A DNA stretch of 6,131 bases. Source: DATMYQ01 sp035560935. GTDB taxonomy: Bacteria > Bacillota > Negativicutes > Sporomusales > Sporomusaceae. The stretch lies in the NCBI GenBank assembly GCA_035560935.1, contig DATMYQ010000317.1, positions 1 through 6,131 on the forward strand. Reading direction: 5' to 3'. Under the pieces are notes generated by a model. It was not told the origin of the DNA, made no database searches, and was given only the letters and a program-made list of their open reading frames with translations. Both the position numbers and the translations under genes were made by a program. Below, one piece after another: positions 1 to 5,016 of this stretch (position 1 is its first letter; every line of letters begins with the position of its first letter).

Positions 1-9
1 AGATATATG

Positions 10-15
10 AGAGGA
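10..15 (+). promoter_or_regulatory. Ribosome binding site of the PadR gene
   Basis: AGAGGA lies 8 bases before the ATG at 24 and supports that start. Only 23 bases of upstream sequence are present, so no promoter can be assigned. Confidence 0.7.
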
Positions 16-23
16 ATTGTGAA

Positions 24-602
24 ATGGCGAAGGAAAATCGGGCTCGTTATGTAATATTAGGTTTGCTGGCACATGAAATATTGAGTGGGTACGATATTAA
101 AAAACGAATTGGCACCCGTGTTCGTTATTTTTACGATATCAGCTACGGCCAGCTATATCCCGAATTGACTCGATTGGAACGGGAAGGATTGATAGCACGT
201 GAGGCGGCAAGCAGTGAAGGCAGAGTGCGCAAACTTTACTCCATCACCGAAGCTGGCCGGCGGGAATTGGAATGTTGGGCGGGGAGCCCGGCAGAGGAAG
301 AAAAGATTCAATATGATATTCTGCTGAAACTGTTTTTTGGCGCTGATTGTTCATTACGGGCGATTCGTCGGCACCTGGAAACCTTTTTAAATCGCAACAT
401 CGCTAAACTGGCGGTTATGGCCGAGTATGAGAAACAACTGAAAGCCGTTATGGAAGAGCATTCCTGTCATCTCTATTATTGGTTGACGGTGCTGTGCGGC
501 CGGCATGTTTTCCAGGCACATGTTGCTTGGGCCGAGGAAGCGTTGGCTATTCTTGAAAAAATGGAAATGTCTGATGATGGTGAGAGGGGGAGAAAATCAT
601 GA
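24..602 (+). CDS. PadR-family transcriptional regulator
   Basis: This 192-residue protein has the layout of two-domain PadR regulators. An N-terminal winged helix-turn-helix spans about residues 7-80 (ILGLLAHEILSGYDIKKRI, then YGQLYPELTRLEREGLI, then a wing ending RKLYSITEAGRRELE). A helical C-terminal domain of the PadR_C/virulence-activator type spans about 93-180 and normally forms the dimer. Family members are mostly repressors that release DNA on binding a small molecule. The start is supported by AGAGGA at 10-15 with an 8-base spacer. The stop overlaps the start of the ferredoxin gene, so the two are almost certainly co-transcribed and translationally coupled, and the regulator probably controls its own operon. 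Its promoter and operator lie left of the window. The C-terminal domain contains H146, C148, H149, C158, H161 and H166, an unusual concentration of possible metal or redox ligands. The family call is firm; the ligand is unknown. Confidence 0.93.
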   Translation: MAKENRARYVILGLLAHEILSGYDIKKRIGTRVRYFYDISYGQLYPELTRLEREGLIAREAASSEGRVRKLYSITEAGRRELECWAGSPAEEEKIQYDILLKLFFGADCSLRAIRRHLETFLNRNIAKLAVMAEYEKQLKAVMEEHSCHLYYWLTVLCGRHVFQAHVAWAEEALAILEKMEMSDDGERGRKS

Positions 603-1369
603 TGCGACAGCAATGGCGCCAGTTGTTGCTGCTGGTGGCCTTTTTATTGTTTCCGTTGACGATTTACTATTTTTCACCGGTGTTTCCTGTTGTAGGGGCG
701 GCCAAAGGAGTGATCACCGGTAGTCTCGTGGTTTTTGGAACTATGGGTGTGGCAGCGATGATTTTCGGGCGGACTTACTGTGGCTGGTGCTGTCCGGCTG
801 CCGGTCTGCAAGAGGTTTGCTTCGCCGTCAATTCCAAACCGGCGTTGGGCGGACGCTATGACGCGATAAAATACCTGTTGTGGGTTCCGTGGATCACGGC
901 AATTATTGTGATTTCTGTCCGTTACGGAGGCTATCATAAACTGGATTTTTTCTTTGGAACAGAGCATGGACTTTCGGTGCATGATGCAGTGGGATACACT
1001 ATATATTTTGCAATGGTGGCGATTATCGTGGTTATGGGAATATTAGGGGGACGGCGGGCTTTTTGCCATTATCTGTGTTGGATGGCTCCTTTTATGGTGA
1101 TTGGTGCTCGTCTGCGCCGTCTGATACCGGGAGTGGGTGTGCGGCTGGAACGACGCGTTGCGGAATGCAGGCATTGCGGACTTTGCAGCCGTCATTGCCC
1201 GATGAGTCTGAATGTAGAAAAATTGATGCAGCAACTCCGGCCGTTTCATGATGAATGTGTGCTATGCGGCCGCTGTGCGGATGTTTGTCCGCAAGCGGCC
1301 ATTGCATTGGCGTTTTGGACGAAAGGTAAATCAGACGATGGTTGGCGGGCTGGTGCCGATAGGTTATAA
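599..1369 (+). CDS. Membrane polyferredoxin, NapH/NosR-like 4Fe-4S protein
   Basis: This 256-residue integral membrane iron-sulfur protein probably passes electrons between the membrane or quinone pool and a partner redox enzyme. Hydrophobic segments lie near residues 8-27, 38-57, 92-108, 131-149 and 160-171. After the second helix comes GRTYCGWCCP (57-66), a CxxxCP motif typical of NapH/NosR/CcoG-type proteins. FCHYLC (155-160) is its counterpart after the fourth helix. Two classical [4Fe-4S] motifs follow: C190-C193-C196-C200-P and C220-C223-C226-C230-P. C64 and C74 are additional cysteines. The ATG overlaps the PadR stop as ATGA, with a GGGGGAG ribosome site at 586-592. A second ATG directly follows at 602, so the true start could be one codon later. 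The usual soluble partners (NapG, NosZ) are absent here. The nitroreductase downstream is the obvious candidate partner, by inference only. The family is firm; the electron donor and acceptor are unknown. Confidence 0.9.
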   Translation: MMRQQWRQLLLLVAFLLFPLTIYYFSPVFPVVGAAKGVITGSLVVFGTMGVAAMIFGRTYCGWCCPAAGLQEVCFAVNSKPALGGRYDAIKYLLWVPWITAIIVISVRYGGYHKLDFFFGTEHGLSVHDAVGYTIYFAMVAIIVVMGILGGRRAFCHYLCWMAPFMVIGARLRRLIPGVGVRLERRVAECRHCGLCSRHCPMSLNVEKLMQQLRPFHDECVLCGRCADVCPQAAIALAFWTKGKSDDGWRAGADRL

Positions 1370-1425
1370 TAAAGTGTAGAATAATCATCGTGGTTGCCGG
1401 GCCACTCCGGTGAAGGGGGTTTACT

Positions 1426-2064
1426 ATGAAAGAACTGGAATTTATCTATAAACGCCGTAGCGTACGTAAATTTTTGGATACGCCGGTGACCCAAGAACAC
1501 CTGCAAGCGATTATCCAGGCCGCTATTTACGCGCCGTCAGGGAAAAATCTGCAAAACTGGCATTTTGTCGTGGTGAACAATAAAGAAAAGATTGCGGGCA
1601 TGGCCCGGGTAGTGGAAGAAAAAAATGCGGCATTGGCGCCGCTTTTGGGGAATGAGGGAAAAGCAAAATCTTTTCGCGGAATGCTGCCTTATGCGACCGT
1701 TTTTAAAAACGCGCCGACGGTGGTGCTGGTGTATGCCGGACCGTATCCTACCGTGGCGGACGATCTTCTGGCGGGTGGTATTATGCCGCCGGACGAGGCT
1801 CGAACTTATGCCGCCGCCAGTCCGGGAATCCAAAACATTGCGGCAGCCATGGAAAACTTGCAACTGGCTGCGGCCAGTCTGGGATATGGCACCTGCTGGA
1901 TGACCGGACCCACTTATGCGGCAAAGGAAATTTCCGATTATATTGGGTTTGCACGGGAAGGATACTTTTTGGCGGCCATGACTCCGCTGGGGATACCGGC
2001 AGGGGCGCCACCGTCCGCACCGGCGCGCAAGCCGCTGGAGGACGTACTGACTATTATCAAGTGA
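1426..2064 (+). CDS. Nitroreductase-family FMN-dependent oxidoreductase
   Basis: This 212-residue protein has the usual length and fold signature of the nitroreductase superfamily, normally cytoplasmic homodimers that bind FMN and use NAD(P)H or another donor. The N-terminal RRSVRKF (10-16) and APSGKNLQNWHFVVV (36-50) are the phosphate- and flavin-contacting segments. A central insert covers about 52-130. The helix SPGIQNIAAAMENLQLAAASLGYGTCWM (132-159) and the C-terminal LGIPAG...RKPLEDV (188-207) are also family hallmarks. The ATG has AAGGGGG at 1413-1419 with a 6-base spacer. It follows the polyferredoxin by 56 bases with no clear terminator between them, so it probably shares the PadR-led transcript. 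The substrate cannot be read from the sequence: nitroaromatics, quinones, flavins or enones are all possible. The family also includes enzymes of specialised chemistry such as flavin destruction and dehalogenation. Confidence 0.9.
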   Translation: MKELEFIYKRRSVRKFLDTPVTQEHLQAIIQAAIYAPSGKNLQNWHFVVVNNKEKIAGMARVVEEKNAALAPLLGNEGKAKSFRGMLPYATVFKNAPTVVLVYAGPYPTVADDLLAGGIMPPDEARTYAAASPGIQNIAAAMENLQLAAASLGYGTCWMTGPTYAAKEISDYIGFAREGYFLAAMTPLGIPAGAPPSAPARKPLEDVLTIIK

Positions 2065-2110
2065 CAATGACGCAGAAGAGCAAGGTTGGGTTATGTAAAG
2101 CGACATATTA

Positions 2111-2146
2111 AAAACGCCTGCCCCGGTTAACCGGGGCAGGCGTTTT
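2111..2146. terminator. Bidirectional intrinsic terminator, perfect palindrome
   Basis: A perfect 36-bp inverted repeat has the half-site AAAACGCCTGCCCCGG and a TTAA centre. In RNA it forms a 16-bp GC-rich stem with a 4-base loop. The plus transcript leaves a run of four U and the minus transcript a run of five U, so it can stop both strands. It lies 46 bases after the nitroreductase stop and 51 bases after the dctA stop, exactly between two convergent units. Confidence 0.92.
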
Positions 2147-2197
2147 AGTAAGTACGCTGGTTTAGTGTCTCAAAGTATTCTGTAAGTTTTTTGCGGG

Positions 2198-3511
2198 TTA
2201 AACTTCTGCTGCACGGGGCCCATCCGGACCGGCGTCCAGTTCGGCGGTAAGCTGGGCGGGGTCTAGCTCATTTTCCCATTTGGACACCACAATGGTCGCA
2301 ACGCCGTTACCAACCAGGTTGGTCAGCGCCCGGCCCATGGACATGAAGCGGTCGATGCCGAAGATAACGGCCAGAGCTGCTACCGGAATGCCGGGAATAA
2401 TTGATAAAGTGGCCGCCAGGACGATGAAGCCGCTGCCGGTGACACCGGAAGCGCCTTTTGAAGTCAGCAGCAACACCGCCACAATGGTCAGTTCCTGCAT
2501 CAGCGTCAGATCCGTGTTGGTGGCCTGCGCCAGAAAGATGGCGGCCATGGTCAGGTAAATGGACGTACCGTCCAAGTTGAAGGAATAGCCGGTGGGGATC
2601 ACCAGACCCACTACCGGTTTGGAACAGCCCAGCCGTTCCATTTTCTCCATCATACGGGGCAGTACGCTTTCAGAAGAGGATGTACCCAGCACGATCAATA
2701 ACTCTTCTTTGATATAGCCGAGAAATTTAAAGATGCTGAAGCCGGTCCATTTGGCAATGGGGCCGATAACCACCAGGACAAATATGATACAGGTCACATA
2801 GAAAACGGCCAACAATTTTCCCAAAGGTCCAAGGGAAGCAAGACCGTATTTGCCAATGGTAAACGCCATGGCGCCAAATACGCCGATGGGAGCGGCGGCC
2901 ATAATCATATCGACCATTTTAAACAGCGCGTGAGTGAATTCATTGATGATATTGAATAACAGTTTACCCTTGGGGCCCATTGCGGACAATACCGCACCAA
3001 ACATTACCGAAAACAGGAGAATTTGCAGAATGTCGCCTTTGGCAAAGGCATCCACCACCGTCGAGGGAATAATGTTCATGAAGAAATCGGCGGTGCTTTG
3101 GGGTTTGGCCGCGGCGGTGGTATAGGCGGAAATCGCCTTGGTGTCCAGTGCCGATACGTTAATGTTCATGCCGACGCCGGGTTGTAAGACTGTGATGGCC
3201 ACCATGCCCATGAATAAAGCTGCGGTGGTGACGACTTCGAAATATATCAATGCTTTGGCGCCGACGCGCCCCACTTTCTTCATATCATCCATGCCGGCGA
3301 TCCCGGAAACAATGGTACAGAAGATAATGGGGCCGATAATCATCTTAATCAGCTTAATAAAAGCATCACCTAGCGGACGCATGCTTTCACCAGTGGAAGG
3401 ATAAAAATGCCCCAGTGCAACACCCAAAAAAATAGCAAAAAAAACCTGGAAATGTAACGATTTGTAAAATGGGGACTTACCCGCAGTGGCCGGTTGATTA
3501 GTGGCTGCCAT
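2198..3511 (-). CDS. dctA: C4-dicarboxylate:cation symporter DctA
   Basis: This 437-residue inner-membrane symporter belongs to the dicarboxylate/amino acid:cation symporter family (glutamate-transporter fold) and imports succinate, fumarate and malate with cations. From memory it tracks E. coli DctA (about 428 residues) along its whole length, for example LGHFYP, PLGDAFIKLIKMIIGPIIFCT, MNINVSALDTKA and APIGVFGAMAFTIGKYG. The functional signatures are complete: the serine-rich hairpin LGTSSSESVLPRM (275-287), GYSFNLDGTSIY (308-319), the second hairpin TSKGASGVTGSGF (350-362), and IDRFMSMGRALTNLVGNGVATIVV (386-409) with the substrate-binding Asp387 and Asn402 region. AAGGAG at 3521-3526 sits 9 bases before the chosen ATG. 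Another ATG at 3519-3517 is out of frame. It is monocistronic and convergent with the nitroreductase. Its upstream region is unusually long (see the promoter entries). The assignment is strong; the exact substrate range is inferred from similarity. Confidence 0.94.
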   Translation of the reverse strand: MAATNQPATAGKSPFYKSLHFQVFFAIFLGVALGHFYPSTGESMRPLGDAFIKLIKMIIGPIIFCTIVSGIAGMDDMKKVGRVGAKALIYFEVVTTAALFMGMVAITVLQPGVGMNINVSALDTKAISAYTTAAAKPQSTADFFMNIIPSTVVDAFAKGDILQILLFSVMFGAVLSAMGPKGKLLFNIINEFTHALFKMVDMIMAAAPIGVFGAMAFTIGKYGLASLGPLGKLLAVFYVTCIIFVLVVIGPIAKWTGFSIFKFLGYIKEELLIVLGTSSSESVLPRMMEKMERLGCSKPVVGLVIPTGYSFNLDGTSIYLTMAAIFLAQATNTDLTLMQELTIVAVLLLTSKGASGVTGSGFIVLAATLSIIPGIPVAALAVIFGIDRFMSMGRALTNLVGNGVATIVVSKWENELDPAQLTAELDAGPDGPRAAEV

Positions 3512-3520
3512 GATATCATG

Positions 3521-3526
3521 CTCCTT
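3521..3526 (-). promoter_or_regulatory. Ribosome binding site of dctA
   Basis: On the minus strand AAGGAG lies 9 bases before the ATG at 3511. It fixes that start over the out-of-frame ATG at 3519, which is only 1 base from the site. Confidence 0.8.
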
Positions 3527-3671
3527 TACACTTAATGGAATGGGTAGGGTTCAATGGTCAGGCAACCGCCACTATGATATTACAGAAAAACACGGATTCG
3601 TTTGCTTGTGCGCCAGGGTGGGCAATGTACCTTTCCTGTTGGAACACTGAAAACCAAACCGGTCATTTGTT

Positions 3672-3687
3672 TGCTCATGGGGTGCCT
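3672..3687 (-). promoter_or_regulatory. Possible sigma-54 promoter for dctA
   Basis: Minus-strand AGGCACCCCATGAGCA keeps the GGCAC of the -24 element and the GC of the -12 element, with the required 10 bases between GG and GC. The -12 element is GAGC rather than TTGC, which weakens it. A start near 3661 would give a leader of about 150 bases. dctA genes are sigma-54 dependent in several bacteria, and a 15-bp palindrome lies about 96 bases upstream of that start. This is inference only. Confidence 0.33.
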
Positions 3688-3749
3688 TATAAAATGCAGA
3701 CTTCCTTCTGACAGACGAAGAAAAACGTTTCAGCGAAATGCAACAGGCG

Positions 3750-3764
3750 ATATGGAGTCCATAT
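3750..3764. promoter_or_regulatory. 15-bp palindrome, candidate regulator binding site
   Basis: ATATGGA-G-TCCATAT is a perfect inverted repeat around a single central base. It lies in the non-coding region upstream of dctA, between the two candidate promoters. If the sigma-54-like element is used, the palindrome is centred near -96, a typical enhancer position. If the upstream sigma-A promoter is used, it lies within the leader. The protein that would bind it is not known. Confidence 0.4.
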
Positions 3765-3866
3765 TTTTGCGTTCGCGTGGCGCAGGGTTTTCCATCAGAA
3801 TCGTGAAGAAAGCACGAAATTTACAATAAGCCCCCTTTCCGGAAAATATTAAAATTACGCTTCTTA

Positions 3867-3895
3867 ATTATAGCGTTTTCGGCAGGGAAAATCAA
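3867..3895 (-). promoter_or_regulatory. Sigma-A-type promoter facing dctA
   Basis: On the minus strand TTGATT (3895-3890), a 17-base spacer and a perfect TATAAT (3872-3867) form a good housekeeping promoter in AT-rich DNA. Transcription would start near 3860, about 350 bases before the dctA start. Either dctA has a long leader or this drives a short separate transcript. No competing plus-strand gene occupies this region. Confidence 0.55.
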
Positions 3896-3997
3896 TTGGT
3901 TAGCGAAAATGTAATGAATACTTTATCAGGAAAAAAATGGGGCGCGAGGGTTTGAGGCACTATGTATCAGAGGTTTTTCCTGTGGAATATTTAGCGA

Positions 3998-4099
3998 ATG
4001 AAAGAAAAAACGCATGAATATACGAAAAAATCTACTGGTTATGCAGTGGTGCCGGTGGCGGGTAAGGAGGTTATATTAACCGATGAGTTGGGTGAATAA
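3998..4099 (+). CDS. Possible 33-residue small protein upstream of the EamA gene
   Basis: An ATG-initiated frame of 33 codons begins MKEKTHEYTKKSTGYAVVPV and ends in LTDELGE. It is bounded upstream by an in-frame TAG at 3992. The composition is plausible for a real small soluble protein: a basic, charged N-terminus, then a beta-like stretch and an acidic end. Its stop lies 17 bases inside the EamA gene in another frame, and the EamA ribosome site falls within its last third, so translation of the two could be coupled. Against it, the only ribosome-site candidate is GTGGA about 11 bases upstream, and no family is recognised. It may equally be a chance frame or a leader peptide. Confidence 0.25.
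   Translation: MKEKTHEYTKKSTGYAVVPVAGKEVILTDELGE
4063..4070 (+). promoter_or_regulatory. Ribosome binding site of the EamA gene
   Basis: TAAGGAGG is nearly a full anti-Shine-Dalgarno match but sits 12 bases before the ATG at 4083, longer than usual. An in-frame TAA at 4077-4079 rules out any earlier start, so this ATG is the only reasonable choice. Confidence 0.75.
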
Positions 4100-4985
4100 T
4101 GCGGGTATTTATATAGTTATGCTGCTGGTTCCGTTGTTTTGGGGCGGCGCTTTTGGCGTCACCAAGCATGTGCTGACAGAATTGCCGCCGATGACCACAT
4201 CAGCAGTGCGGTTTGGACTGGCAGGGCTGATACTGTTGAGTTGGGCCGTGGTTAAAGGTGGCTGGAACGGGCGGGCTGTGCGCCAGAATTGGTGGGGTCT
4301 TACTGCGTTGGGCGTGACCGGAGTTTTTTGCTTCAATTTGTTTTTTGCGGTGGGATTGCAATATACTTCTGCCATCAATGCCGCGCTGGTGGTGGTGGTC
4401 AATCCGGTGGGAACAGCGCTGATTGCCTGCTTACTGATGGGTGAGGCCTGGAACCGGCGACTGATGACCGGCGTGCTGCTGTCGCTAGCGGGGGTGATGA
4501 CGGTGATTTCCAAGGGTGATTTTGCCGCAGCGGTAGGATTGCAAATTAATTACGGAGAAATATTAATGCTGGGGGCAGTAGTTTCCTGGATTGCCTATAC
4601 GATCATTGGTAAGCTGGTAATGCGGGGAATGGGCGTTGTTTTGGTTACCACGGTATCTACACTGATCGGTGCGGCGTTGCTGGCCATTAGTGCGATACCG
4701 GAAGGCGCTTGGCCCCGCCTAACACAGCTGTCAGGGCAGGCTATGGCAGAACTTGCGTATTTGGCGGTATTTCCTACCGTATTGGCGTTCTTGCTTTACA
4801 ACCTGGGCATTCGACGCATTGGTGCCAGTCGGGCCAGTGCATACATCAATCTGATGCCGGTGAACGCGGTATTGATTGCGGCAGCGGTGTATGGCGAAAC
4901 GGTAACGATGATGCATTTAAGCGGTATGGTACTGGTCATCGGCGGCGTACTGCTGACGACGACTTCCGGCACCAGCAAGAGATAA
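4083..4985 (+). CDS. EamA/DMT-family membrane exporter
   Basis: This 300-residue protein has the duplicated EamA architecture of the drug/metabolite transporter superfamily: ten predicted helices in two five-helix repeats in the cytoplasmic membrane. The first repeat (about 8-142) opens with LFWGGAFGVTKHVLTELPPMTTSAVRF-type sequence and ends ALVVVVNPVGTALIACLLMGE...LAGVMTVI. The second (about 157-293) runs from GEILMLGAVVSWIAYTIIGK to ASAYINLMPVNAVLIAAAVYGE, the family's best-conserved segment, followed by LSGMVLVIGGVLL. Length and both repeats are complete. Family members export amino acids, purines or other metabolites, or act as permeases, and the substrate cannot be deduced here. It appears to be a single-gene unit, divergent from dctA and convergent with the helicase gene. 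No clear sigma-A promoter was found directly upstream. Confidence 0.92.
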   Translation: MSWVNNAGIYIVMLLVPLFWGGAFGVTKHVLTELPPMTTSAVRFGLAGLILLSWAVVKGGWNGRAVRQNWWGLTALGVTGVFCFNLFFAVGLQYTSAINAALVVVVNPVGTALIACLLMGEAWNRRLMTGVLLSLAGVMTVISKGDFAAAVGLQINYGEILMLGAVVSWIAYTIIGKLVMRGMGVVLVTTVSTLIGAALLAISAIPEGAWPRLTQLSGQAMAELAYLAVFPTVLAFLLYNLGIRRIGASRASAYINLMPVNAVLIAAAVYGETVTMMHLSGMVLVIGGVLLTTTSGTSKR

Positions 4986-4990
4986 AGTGT

Positions 4991-5016
4991 AGTGCGGTCA
5001 ATGTTAACCGAGCACT
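4991..5016. terminator. Weak hairpin between convergent EamA and helicase genes
   Basis: AGTGCGGT pairs with ACCGAGCACT across an 8-base loop, giving an 8-bp stem with a 2-base bulge. It begins 5 bases after the EamA stop and overlaps the last codon of the opposing helicase gene. Neither strand has a proper U-run after the stem, so it is a poor intrinsic terminator, though its position between convergent stops fits that role. Confidence 0.35.

Larger units (their letters stand above)
3512..3997. other. Non-coding spacer upstream of dctA
   Basis: About 490 bases hold no convincing gene. Possible reading frames are short, with untypical composition and no good ribosome sites. Contents seen are the dctA ribosome site, the sigma-54-like element, the 15-bp palindrome, the sigma-A promoter, and small inverted repeats such as TTTCCGGAAA (3836-3845) and ACGCT/AGCGT (3857-3861 with 3872-3876). 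A 32-codon minus-strand frame (3678-3580) is noted as a finding. No tRNA or recognisable riboswitch was seen. Confidence 0.6.

Noticed and set aside
1537..2106. Minus-strand 189-codon frame opposite the nitroreductase gene
   Set aside because: It is a shadow of a well-supported coding sequence, its product is His/Arg/Ser-rich with no recognisable domain, and it runs close to the shared terminator.
3517..3519. Alternative dctA start (minus-strand ATG)
   Set aside because: It is out of frame with DctA and only 1 base from the ribosome site.
3602..3829. Plus-strand 75-codon frame with a TTG start in the dctA upstream region
   Set aside because: There is no ribosome site, the composition is arginine- and cysteine-rich and untypical, and it lies across the candidate dctA promoter elements. 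It is most likely a chance frame.
3857..3876. ACGCT/AGCGT hairpin followed by TTT as a plus-strand terminator
   Set aside because: The 5-bp stem with a 10-base loop is too weak, no plus-strand gene ends nearby, and the same bases form the minus-strand -10 element.
3896..3924. Plus-strand TTGGTT-N17-TACTTT as a promoter for the EamA gene
   Set aside because: Both hexamers match only about half of the consensus, so it is no better than chance in AT-rich DNA. The EamA promoter is left unassigned.
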